NCBI GenBank assembly: GCA_033439765.1
Contig: JAULSN010000006.1
Coordinates: 1,240,001 to 1,304,000 of the forward strand
Direction of reading: 5' to 3'
DNA: 64,000 bases
Source: Lasiosphaeria ovina
Taxonomy: Eukaryota; Ascomycota; Sordariomycetes; Sordariales; Lasiosphaeriaceae
Position 1 is the first letter of the stretch; every line of letters begins with the position of its first letter. Position numbers and translations under genes: made by a program. Shown here one piece after another: positions 1 to 10,582 of the stretch. The notes below the pieces were generated by a model that was given only the letters and a program-made list of their open reading frames with translations, was not told the DNA's origin and made no database searches.

Positions 1-464
1 TTTGTAGTGGGTTGAAAGAAGGAGGTGTGGGAGTGTGATACGCGAGCGCGACGCGTAAAGTGGGTGGGCTCGGAACTTTTGCAGCCCCACTGTAGCTTAA
101 ACACGGTAGAGTAGGTGGTCCTCAGTGACGGCCAGTTTCGCCAGGCTCCCGCGCAGGTCACCGTTAGGTGGGCCCACACTGAGCCTTTCTCGATCAATAG
201 TGGAGGTTCTGACCAATTAGATAACGCTCCACTAAGATTCGAGCCGGGGTGATATGCAGATGAATAAACCCTGCCACAACTTCCTTCTCTTTGACATGAC
301 CTCGCAGGTCGCCGACCGCGGTACGCGACTTACTTGAGAATTGGAACCTTATTCACATCAATCCGCTACGTCGCCGAAAACCCGAGAGAATCAACAACAT
401 CGACCGGTCGCATCACCCGGCTGCATCGCTATCGATCGGCTGCACCAAACTGATCGCCGTCACG
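1..464. other. Upstream region of CTR9, no gene seen
   Basis: No convincing coding sequence is seen on either strand. It should hold the promoter and 5' leader of CTR9, whose start codon lies at 465. No TATA box or other named element stands out. Confidence 0.5.
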
Positions 465-3400
465 ATGGCTTCCGCTCTGGTCGGCCCCCAGGTCAACGGC
501 ACCCCGAATGGCGGTGCCAGACACGGCTCTACGACGAATGGATCCAAGCAAGCTCCCCCCCACTATGCCACCCCCAAGAGCAAGCGCTTCTCCGACATAC
601 CCTCGACCATCGACATCCCAGTGCAGGACCAAGATGACGAAGCCGTCGAAATTGACCTCGAGGTCCTTGCCGACGACCCTACCGAGCTCTGCACTCTCTT
701 TGAGATGGAGCACGCCGCCCGCACCTACTGGATGACAGTCGCCCTCGCCTACGCCAAGCAGCGCAAGATCGACTTCGCGATCGAGATGCTCATCCGCGGC
801 GCCAACGCCATGCAGATTAACAACCCGCGTGAGAAGCTGAGCATCGTCACTTGTCTGTGCTGGATGTACCTGTGGAAGAGCAGGGAGGCCCCGAGAGTCG
901 CCCCCGAGGGCTCCCTCGTTTCCGAGGCCAAGACCAAGGAATACTATCTCCAGCTGGCCACGCAGAGCTTGAACGAGGCCTCGCGCATCAACCCCGCATT
1001 CCCTCCGCTCTTTCTGGCCCGCGGTGTTCTCTATCTTCTCAAAGCCTCGCTACAAGCCCCATCCAAGGCCGCCGGCGCCGGCGATGCCAGGGGGGAACAA
1101 CTGCGTGCCGCCATCAAGTCATTTGAAGACGCGCTGAAGAGATCGAACGGCAAGAACATGCTAGCCGTCATGGGCAGGGCGCGTGCGCTTTTCTCGCTCG
1201 GCAAGCCCGACCTCGCATTGGCCGGTTATCAAGAGGCTCTTGCCAAGATGCCAGACCTTGTCGACCCAGATCCTCGAATCGGCATTGGTTGTTGCTTCTG
1301 GCAGCTAGGATACAAAGACGACGCCAAGCTTGCCTGGGAGCGCAGTCTTGAGATCAGCCCCAATTCCAAAGTCGCAAACATCCTCCTCGGAGTATACTAC
1401 CTCGACTCCAGTGGCCGCGTCCCGACAAAGAGCGACGAGTTTACCCGGCTTTACACAAAGGCCATGACGGAATACACGCAAACCGCCTACAAGCTCGACA
1501 AGGACTTGCCACTTACCTGTGCCACATTTGCCGGCTACTTCCTCTCGAGAAGGAAGTTCAACACCGTCGACTCGTTGGCGCACAAAGCCATTCAATACAC
1601 CGATGTCAACGCCATTGCAAGCGACGGCTGGTTTCTCCTTGCCCGCAAAGCGCACCACGACGGCGACTTGGACCGCGCAAGCGACTACTACCGCCGTGCC
1701 GACGATGCCAGAGGCGGTGCCAATCATGGCTACCTGCCTGCCAAGTTCGGTGCAGCCCAGCTCTCTGTTTTGAAGAACGACCTGGGCGAGGCCAAGCTTC
1801 AACTCGAGAAGATATTGCAGAACCAAAAGAACTATGAGGCGATGACCCTTCTAGGTATTCTGTACGCTGAAGAAGTCTTCGCTAATCAGTATGCCGCCGT
1901 CAAAGAAGACAAAACCGCAGAAGCGAAGAAGGCGATTGGACTTCTGGAGAGTGTGCGCGCTGCTTGGAAGGACCCGAATAAGAACCTGTCCCCGGACTCT
2001 GCCTTGCTGCTGAACCTGGCTCGTCTCTACGAGAACGAAAGCCCGGACAGGGCACTCGCATGCCTTCAGCAAGTCGAGAAGTTGGAGCTCGACCGGATGC
2101 TGCTCAATCAGCCTTCAAATTCGACGGACCCTGACGATGAAGCGGCTCGTAGAAACGCCCGTCAATCTCTACCACCTCAGCTCCTCAATAACATGGGCTG
2201 TTTCTATTATCAAGACGAGAAACACGAGCTGGCCAGCGAAATGTTTGAGGCGGCTCTCGAGTCATGCGTCCGCATCGATAGCACCAATGAGAATGTCGAC
2301 ACTGACGCCTTGATCACAACAATTAGCTTCAACCTCGGTCGGAGTTACGAGGCGCGCGGCAACACTGACAAGGCGGTCGAGGCCTACGAGGGCTTGTTGC
2401 AGCGCCACAGCGATTACACAGATGCGCGGGCACGGCTGGCCTACATCAAGCTTCGGAAGCAGCCTAACAAGGAGGGACCCGATGCTGTGGCCAAGCTGTA
2501 TCAAGAAAACCCGTCTGATCTGGAAGTTCGCGCCCTTTACGGCTGGTTTCTGGGCAAGATCGATGCCCGGAAACGGCCAGCAAATCCTGCTGAGGACCCA
2601 GAGCAGCGCCACTTCAAGCACACCTTGCAGAATTACGACAAGCACGACCGATATGCTCTTGTTGGCATGGGCAATAAGCTTCTGACGACTGCCCGGGAGA
2701 TGCGCCGGGAGACGGACCAGGACAAGCAGAAGCGCAGCGCCGCATATACCCGTGCCGTGGAGTTCTTTGAAAAGGCCCTCCAGCTTGACCCTAAGAATGC
2801 GTATGCCGCGCAGGGTATTGCTATTGCTCTGGCTGAAGACAAGAAGGACCTCAAGAATGCTCTTCAAGTCTTTGTGAAAGTCCGCGAAACTCTCAGAGAG
2901 TCCAGTGTCTTCATCAACCTCGGCCATACATATGCCGAGCTTAAGCAGTTTACCAAGGCCATCGAGAGTTATGAGATGGCTCTCTCCAAAGAGGGCAAGG
3001 CTACTGACGTTAACATCATCTCATGCCTTGCGAGGACTTGGTTGAACAAGGGGCGAGCTGACCACAGTCTCGATGCCTATGGGACAGCGTTAGACTATGC
3101 GAAGAAGGTAAGCTTCATTTCCCTCCCCTGGTGTCGTGGTGACAGCACTAACCAATATCTCCCTAGGCCCTTGTTATTTCCCCCGAGCAACTCCATTTCA
3201 AGTTCAATGTGGCCTTTGCCCAGATCCAGCTGGCCATGACCATCCACGGGCTGAACGAAACCCAGCGCACATCAGCTCAGCTGGAGGATGCTTCCGAAGG
3301 TCTGGAAGCAGCGATCAAAGCCTTGGACGAGATCGCAGCCGCAAACCAACCCCCGTATCCCAAACACGACATCGAGCAGCGTGCCAATATGGCCCGCAAC

Positions 3401-4354
3401 ACGCAACGCAAGCAGCTCGAGCGTGCATTGGCTAGTCAGCGTGAGTATGAGGAAAAGAACAAAGAGAAGCTCGCCGCTGCATTGAAGCTGCGCCAGGCTG
3501 AGCTTCGCCGTCGCGAAGAGGAGAAGCGCAAAGTCGAAGAGTTGGAACGCGAACGCCAGGAGAAGATTAAGAAGGAGCGCGAGGAGATTGCCGCCAGGGA
3601 TCGCGCCCTCGCCGAGCAACGCGCCGAGGAGGAGCGCGCCCGCGCTGATGCCGAGATGACCACCGATAGCGAGACAGGCGACAAGATAAAGCGGAAGCGC
3701 AAGACGGCCCCGCGTAGCAGCGCCGGCGAGCCCAAGGCATCCAAGAGCGGCCGCTCGTCGCGCCGCAAGAAGGCTGCTGCAGATACCGATGGTGGTGAAG
3801 GCTCTGGTGACGATGACCGCGAGCACCGCCGCCCGCCTAAGAAGAAGCAGCGCCTCACGAGCCGCAAGGACTCGAACAAATACAAGTCTGCCGAGATTGT
3901 TGTTGACAGCTCTGACGAGGAGGGTGGCGACGCACTGGATCGCGCCGAGCGCGCGCTAGAGCGCCAGCAATCCACGCCTGGCTCGGCATCTGGCTCGAAC
4001 GACGACGGCGGCAGTCGCCGCCGTACCCGCCGCCGCCAAAGCGCGTCCTCCGATCGAATGGACGTCGATCAGGGTGATTACGCAGCAGGCAGTGGCAGAA
4101 ACGAAGAGAACGACGATGATGACGACGATGCAGCCGAAACGCTTGCAACACGCCGCTCACAGCCTAAGCGTCCTCGACGAGGCAGAATCGTCGATGATGA
4201 TGAGAGCGATGAGGAAGACACTGCTGGCAACGCCCAAGGTGCCGAAAACGAGGATGCGCCGACCCCGGGAACCGAGGGCGGTAGTGAGGATCGCACCGCA
4301 CCAGTGGCCGCTGCTGCTGCTGACACTAGCATGGCAGATGAAGACGACGAGTAG
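465..4354 (+). CDS. ctr9: PAF1 complex TPR subunit Ctr9
   Basis: Two exons, 465-3107 and 3167-4354, are split by a 59-bp GT-AG intron. Splicing restores one frame of about 1276 residues. The first ~950 residues are a chain of tetratricopeptide helices (for example alanine/leucine-rich repeats with the PDLALAGYQEAL pattern). A strongly charged coiled coil (~residues 970-1060, rich in EEK, ERERQ, EERARAD) follows. The tail is a long disordered acidic/basic region with SDEE and DDDDDD clusters. This order is that of Ctr9/Tpr1, the scaffold of the nuclear PAF1 complex, which travels with RNA polymerase II and promotes H2B ubiquitination and H3K4/K36 methylation. The ATG at 465 is chosen because it opens the frame well upstream of the first repeat. 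The 3' end converges on the transcription-factor gene at 5380. Length fits fungal Ctr9. Confidence 0.93.
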
Positions 4355-5379
4355 AAAGGGGGCAACCTCTCTTGTCCTGTCAGGTGAAGCGGCTGGATTG
4401 AATAAGGCCTGGTGATGTTGTAAGACTAATGTTGATAGCGCATGGCAAGGAGGAAATACAAAAAAGAATGATTTTGCGGGATGTTATATACCCTTTTAAA
4501 ACAAACAATTTCTTCCTCCTTTCTCTTCGAGACATGCAGCACGGTGATAGCTGCGTGTGACTGAACGCCAAAAAGCAACTGCGGCTCCACGCTCGGTATA
4601 GAGATATGTAGCACAGCTATATCATTTGCAACCATCTAGTGCGACTCCGGCCGTATATGACCCCTTTTCCGCTTTCCCGTGCTCCTTTGTTTTTGTTCCT
4701 TGCCCGCGTATCCGTACCCCTTGTTTCTTGAACAAATGATTAACCCTAACCCTTCAATAGGCAAGTGTCACATCAATACTGCAAAGGGGAAGAAGTGGTG
4801 ACGATGATTTAGAGAGAGGGAACCAACCAGATATCTGATCGTATAATATTCCCTTCTTCAAAACCACCATTCTTCACAAATGCATCTCACACATACAATC
4901 GCGACTGATTGGCAGTAAATCTTTTCTTCTGTTTCACATCATCCAACTTCGGCACTCGAGGCGCGCTTTCGTATCAACAGTCGTATCGAGCAGTTCCAGC
5001 CTACGACCCAATTGCCCCTTGCAAAGCAAATAAGATGCGCCGTCCTATAGTAAAAGCACCATGGATAATAACCCCGCCGCCCAAAGTACTAAGAAATGCT
5101 ATACTCTATAGCAAAGCCGTATAAAAGTTCAAAGAGAGGAGAGAAAAGAAAAGAGGTACCGCCAAAGTCCCAGAACAGTGTGCGAAGAAATAGGAAAAGA
5201 GATTTATCCCAGAGAGAAAAAATAAAATAAATAGAACCCCTCTTTATATACGAACCCAAACCACCCAAACCAAAACCTAGCAAACCTACCAGACCAAACC
5301 AGACCAGACCAAGATAGAAAGTATAAACTAGTTGTGTCAAAGACAGATACTAGAAAAAAGATACAAATAAGAAAAAGCA
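4355..5379. other. Convergent intergenic region with a telomere-like 13-mer
   Basis: This is the space between the 3' ends of CTR9 (+) and the transcription-factor gene (-). It should contain both polyadenylation regions, and A/T-rich patches occur around 4440-4500 and 5130-5230. A telomeric-type repeat lies at 4741-4753. No coding sequence is supported. Confidence 0.5.
4741..4753 (+). repeat. Interstitial telomere-repeat-like motif TAACCCTAACCCT
   Basis: Two tandem units of the C-rich strand of the fungal telomere repeat (TTAGGG)n occur in unique intergenic DNA. It could be a telobox-type protein site, a chance match, or a telomerase-RNA template. The short distance to the next gene (about 630 bp) leaves little room for a fungal telomerase RNA on the + strand. 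Confidence 0.45.
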
Positions 5380-7708
5380 TCAGAGCTCCTCGACAAAGAG
5401 TGCCTTGAGGGCTGCTTTGTCATCCCAGCCATCGCCCCTAATGTTTCTGACATCAAAGAGCCGCAGCATGACGAGGTCGTTGTGCGTCAGCGCGTCGAAG
5501 AGGGCATCGATGTCGTCGCTGGTTGTGTCCAGCACGAGGACCTGGCGCAGGCAGTCGCGGTAGACTCCGCGGGGGTAGCGCTCGACGTCGGCTTGGCGGC
5601 ACTCATTCTCGTCGGCGATCAGCGATACCAGGTTGCCGATGAGGCAGAGCCAAATGATGACGGACTTCAGCTCTGCCGCGTCCGTCGCTGCCAGAGGGCC
5701 GCGCTCCCGCTCGTCGGCGTCCTGCTTGAGCTTGTTTTGTTCTGCCGTCATCGTCAACCCTACATCGTGTCGTCCCGAAGGATGGTGGTCCTGTTGTCTC
5801 CCCTTGATGCCGCCCTTATGTCGCTTGTCGCTCTGGAGCAGAGGGTCGAGGAGGTCGGGGTCGATCTCCATCCCTCTCTCAGCCACCCCTCCTCGTGAGG
5901 CCGGACCGCCGCCCATAAACGCGTGATAATCGTCATCCCTGCTGCTATGCTCTTCAATGGCTCGCCCAGCAGTGTAGCTGTGCATGAGTTCGCAAATGTG
6001 CCCGCGGAGAAGGCTCAGGAGAACCGCGTACCCGCCGAGATTTCGGGGCCAGTCTGGGAGTAGCTCCTTCAGGAACAGCAAGCCAACTATGCGCAGCGCT
6101 GGCTCAACGGGACCGGCAGGGCCTGGGTCGGCAGGTGTGATAGCTACAGAGTGCTGGAGCCGGTGGTTCGCCATGTAATTCTCGGTGCGTGTCACGGCAC
6201 CGCTACTATTGCTGGTAGTATCCGGCATGTTGGAGTATGGGTTGCTAGTAAAGGGGGCTATCGAGCCATCGCGCAGCGGCCCTGGCTGCGTGACCAAAGC
6301 ATGCATGACGGCGAGATACTCCTCCGTAAAAGCGTGCGGGTCGAAGGCAACAGACCCAGCAGACTGCCGTGCAAGGCTAATAGACGATCCTAGGAGTGAG
6401 AGCGAAGTCAAGGCATCAATGACAGCTGGGTTTATGTGCAAACGTCCCATCAGGGTGCTAAGAGAGCTGGACGTTCTGGCTGTGATATCTGCGCTTATCA
6501 CGGTAGAGATAGGACCGTATTTTCGAGTGAAGGGTAGGTAAGGCGTTGAGGCGAGGGCAGCAGCGCCCTTTAGGTCGGCTCTGTAAACGATAGTTGTTTA
6601 GTAATCATTACATCGCGACATCAACATATGAGGGGGAAAGGGGGTGGTTCAGGGGCTGGCTTACTTGTGTATTTTTGTAAGTAACGCCGGTGGCAAACTA
6701 CCCAATCCCCCATTGACGTCGAGAACTTTGTGCAAGCCCCTCATGTGCATATGCCAGTGGTCGAGACGGCCAACGTAACACTATAGAATCGAGGTAACTG
6801 GTCAGCCATGCATGCAAGACGGTTGTGGGGTAGGATTACACGGAACGGTTATAAGATGCGAGGATCCGACTTACACCCATCGAAGCCAAAGTTGCGATAC
6901 AATGCAGAGTGACAGGGTCGACGGCTTGCTTTTGGTTCAGTTTTTGGTTGAGAATGGCACAGATTTTGGATATGTGGTAAGCAAAACCCTTTGGGTCCGT
7001 CTCCATGTTGACGACGGCTTCTGCAATGGTGCCGCTCATCAACACGCAATGAAGGGCAGCGGAATCATTGACCATCATGTTGTAGAAGTCGCCTCCCCTC
7101 GCCGGGTTGTACGTTAGAATATCTTCGTATGGGTACAGCTTTGGCGGTATGTGGGCAAAGTAGCGATTAAACAACTTCCAGTTCTCTTCGGTCAGGTATG
7201 CAGGGGCATCGTTTGTCTGCCACGCTGAAGGGCTTGCTAGGGCGCCCCCTGCGGTGTGCTCGGCTGGGGAGATATCCTGGCTTTTCAGGACGGTTAGTTG
7301 ATGCAGGGTACCATCCCCTGGCGATGACGCATGTGAGGAAGCTCGAGAGGATCTCCGGGACGATGGGCTCGATGTGGTGGTTAACAACTGGTCCCTTGGT
7401 GTGGCTTTTCTCCGTGGCTTTTTCGGCTGAACCACGTCCGACGCAAAGGTAAACTCGACACGTTCGACATCCTGTTTCGGAGCTTTGGAAGAGCCTTGCC
7501 GCGGCTCAGAGCCTCTGTCAACGAACTTTACCAGGCGCTGGGGTGGTCTCGATGGGTCGGGTACTGCCGAGGAGGGAGAATCAGGGGTGTCGTCCTGGGG
7601 GCACGAGTTCACAAAAGACAGGCCGTTGAATTTCTGTCTCGAGACTTGCAGCCCTCGCCGCGTGTTGACAAGCTTGCCGTCTTTAATGGTGGCGTTGAAG
7701 TGGTCCAT
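5380..7708 (-). CDS. Fungal-specific transcription factor domain protein, no zinc cluster seen
   Basis: Three exons on the minus strand: 7708-6875, 6780-6665 and 6580-5380, joined by GT-AG introns of 94 and 84 bp to give 716 residues. The N-terminal ~150 residues are serine/arginine-rich with a basic patch (KKPRRKATPR) that could be a nuclear signal. From about residue 165 the protein becomes helical, with the pattern of the fungal transcription factor 'middle homology' family (PF11951-like), including the YFAHIPPKLYPYE and CYVGRLDHWHMHMRGL segments. No CX2CX6C zinc cluster is present in the predicted N-terminus. This is common for this subfamily, or an upstream exon could be missing. The target pathway cannot be told. 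The neighbouring PrpF gene lies about 1.4 kb upstream on the same strand. Function as a regulator is inferred from family only. Confidence 0.72.
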
Positions 7709-9133
7709 TGTTCAAAGGACTCTTCTCTTCGCTGAGCTGGGTTGCCGAGAGACAGGGGGCCGGCGATTGATCGAAAAGGGGCAAGCAACAAACAAGGTCC
7801 GACTACGCAGAAGAATGTAGCGGCAGGAGATTCCACGCACGGCGGATCGAGATACAAGACAGAGGCTCATGAAGACGAAAGTTGATTGCAGGAAGACCAG
7901 CTTCACCAGTCCATTCTTAAGCCGTTTGGTCTTGTGGCGGCATCTTCAACCACCCGGGTTCTAAGCCAGGCCTGGGGCCCTGGAGATCAGGCAACTGGGA
8001 TCCCAGGTGTAGTCTCAATGCAACTTTGGAGTACACCGCCCGGAAGGGCGGCAGGGCTGCAGGGTGGCGGCAGTTCTTCAACGATCGTGGTGGACGCACC
8101 CGTTTCGAAACGTTTTGGCGGGCTAAGCTCGACCTGGAAATACTTCCGAATCCGGCAGTCAGCCACCGTATAGGTGTATACGTGATCATGTTTGGCGTCA
8201 GCACCAGGAACTTGTCAGAAATTAACGATGAGGGCAAAGGGTTTAGGCTCCAGTAAAAGGCCAACAGATTGGAGGTCGATATCGTATGAGTAATCGGATT
8301 TGAAATTGATATCTGGTATTCCGTATCGCCCGGCCAAACAGGGCGAGCCTGCAAAGGAGATATTGTCCGACAGAACAAAAACCGCCCATTATATAGAGAG
8401 CTGTCTTCAATACTGGCAGCTGGTCGTGGGGGCCTTTCGTAGCAGTGACTAACAAACACCAAGTGTCGGTAACTCACTCATCGCCGCAAAGCGGGGAGTT
8501 GACTCCGGATCGTCAACAAACAAACATGGCGGCCCAACGCACGCACCACCCCACAGAACAACACACTTCACAACAACCCGCAGTCCACAGGTTGCGAGCT
8601 CGAATTCTCGGCTATCAACAATGCCATTACAAAAGGCATGGTTCGAGAAGAACTCGAGAAGAGAGGTGCCGCCCTGTCGCATTTACGGCTCCACAAAGGA
8701 ACGTGGTTGGCACGAAAAAACCCCGGCTGGCAGCTAGAACCCCCCGGCGCCCCGGCGCCCCGGCGCTCTAGGCAGGTCATGGAACAAAGATGACGGTGGG
8801 ATGGAGATGGTCAAGACAACGTCCCCGGATCCATAGGTCTCACGTCAGCAGCTTAGATGTGGTCAGCGATTGTCCATCGGGCCGGGAAGTCAGCGCTTTC
8901 CGGCGCCTGTTCTTCCTTCGCGTCGCCCTACTCGCGGCTGCCGATATCCAAGCTGACAAAGCAGCACGCCTCTGGCTGTATCTCGTAACGCATGGCTGTT
9001 ATATGGTAGGCGTTTCTCAGTCTCGGACGGCTTGGCGTCTGCTAGTGCAAGGAAGCCCAACCTTAACGAGCTGATGTGGCTCACGTACATACGAGTAGAG
9101 TTTTGTGGCTCGGGGTGTCATCAGTAATATGCC
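7709..9133. other. Intergenic region upstream of the transcription factor
   Basis: This region holds the likely promoter of the transcription-factor gene (right of 7708) and the 3' region of the PrpF gene. A small GC-rich repeat of CCCCGGCG units lies at about 8739-8766. Open frames here are short and have no recognisable similarity. Confidence 0.45.
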
Positions 9134-10582
9134 TCATTGGTAGAACACGTCCCCTCTCATCAAGACCCACGCGGTTCGATGAAGTTCCGCCGAGAGAACG
9201 TGGCCGTCTCTGATAGTAGTGCTCACATCCAAACTGCCGCTTGGATGACCGATGGTGATGACACCCCCCTTGGCAGCAGCTACGAGGGCAAGCTCGCAAG
9301 GAATGGTACCCGGCAGCAATGCGGCCGCGCCAAGACACAAGGCCAATGTCAGCGGGACCGCCTTGTGAGCTTGTCCCATCGATAACGCTAAACACTGGAT
9401 ATTTATCCCCGGGTTTTTGCGCCCGGGGAACGGCGGAAATACGACGACTATTTTCGGCACGCTCTCCGTGTTGGGGTCAAGACCCATCCTAGCTGCACCA
9501 GCGCGCCTTATCTGCTCGAGACGTGCCTTGAGGGCTGGGTTAGCTTCGACGGCGGCAGGATCGAGCTTGTCGAGGCCGCCCAGGCTGTCGGGGACCACAT
9601 CAGAGGCCCGGACGAAGACGCCGGGGTTAGAAACGTCGACGAGCGACGCCTGGATGGTGGAGCCGTCAGGGAGGGTGAGATTGTCGACTGGGTTGCCTGT
9701 GGGTAGGGTCTGGCCCGTCTTCGCTCCGCCTGGGCTGAGGAAGCTGAGCACGATCTTTGAGCCGGTGCCCGGGACGCCGTCCATGGCATAGTCACCCTTG
9801 GCGCAATACCGAGGCGGATCACCAGTGAAGGGGAAGCGTGCATGGATGAGCTTTGCGGTATTTGTGTTGTAGATGCGCACCAGGGCCGTGGTCGTGGCCG
9901 TGGCCGTGGCCGTGCTGGCCGTGTGGGCCATGTCATCATGGCGGCTGCAGCTCTCGCCGGCGGCTTCTCCCAGGATGCGGGGATCTTTGACAAGGCCCTC
10001 GTCCAGGCTGACAGGGCCAATAATAGACGACATGTTCCCGCAGTTGCCAGCCATGTCCAGGCTGCCGTCTCTAATGCCCACCTGGACGAAGGTAAACTCA
10101 ACGTCAGAGTCGGGGCGCGAGGAGGCAGAAAGGACGCAGATTTTCGAGGTTGACGAGAGGCCCGAGCCCATGCCGTCGAGCTGTCGCCCGTACCCATCAG
10201 GCGACCCCATAGCTGAGGCAAGCACGCTGGGCCACTCGCTCGTAGGAGGCAAGTGCTCGCGCAGGATGACCAGTCCGTTCGAGGTTCCCCCACGAACAAA
10301 GAGAGCAGGGAAACTGCGTCCCGCGCCGCCTGGGCGCCTGCCGTCTTGGATGTGCTCGACGCCATCGACGCCGCCGCCCCTGCCCCTGCCCCTGGTGGAC
10401 CCGTGCATTTCGGGAGCCTTATCCTTCTTCACTTCGAGCTGCGAATTACCGTGCAGCTCGCGCCTCAGGGTGACAACGTGGTAGCCCAGGGTCGAGCGCA
10501 CGGGACGCCGCCAGTGCCCGGTATGTGCGTGTGTGCGAGTGCGAGTGAGAGTGTGTGCATAAGGCAAGAATGGGCACAACAT
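9134..10582 (-). CDS. PrpF/DUF453-family methylaconitate-type isomerase
   Basis: This is a single-exon frame of 482 residues. PrpF-family signatures are clear: RGGTSNG near residue 98 (family RGGTSKG), the GNCGNM motif near residue 183 carrying the first catalytic cysteine, and a C-terminal half with the second domain of the diaminopimelate-epimerase fold. PrpF proteins isomerise 2-methylaconitate (propionate catabolism) or related 3-methylitaconate; the actual substrate here is not shown. A low-complexity Thr/Ala stretch near residue 222 interrupts the first domain and comes from a GGCCGT-type repeat in the DNA. The first ~58 residues are His/Thr/Arg-rich with no acidic residues. They may be a mitochondrial presequence or read-through of upstream DNA, and the Met at 10408 is an alternative start. 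There is no methylcitrate-cycle neighbour. Confidence 0.8.
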   Translation of the reverse strand: MLCPFLPYAHTLTRTRTHAHTGHWRRPVRSTLGYHVVTLRRELHGNSQLEVKKDKAPEMHGSTRGRGRGGGVDGVEHIQDGRRPGGAGRSFPALFVRGGTSNGLVILREHLPPTSEWPSVLASAMGSPDGYGRQLDGMGSGLSSTSKICVLSASSRPDSDVEFTFVQVGIRDGSLDMAGNCGNMSSIIGPVSLDEGLVKDPRILGEAAGESCSRHDDMAHTASTATATATTTALVRIYNTNTAKLIHARFPFTGDPPRYCAKGDYAMDGVPGTGSKIVLSFLSPGGAKTGQTLPTGNPVDNLTLPDGSTIQASLVDVSNPGVFVRASDVVPDSLGGLDKLDPAAVEANPALKARLEQIRRAGAARMGLDPNTESVPKIVVVFPPFPGRKNPGINIQCLALSMGQAHKAVPLTLALCLGAAALLPGTIPCELALVAAAKGGVITIGHPSGSLDVSTTIRDGHVLSAELHRTAWVLMRGDVFYQ

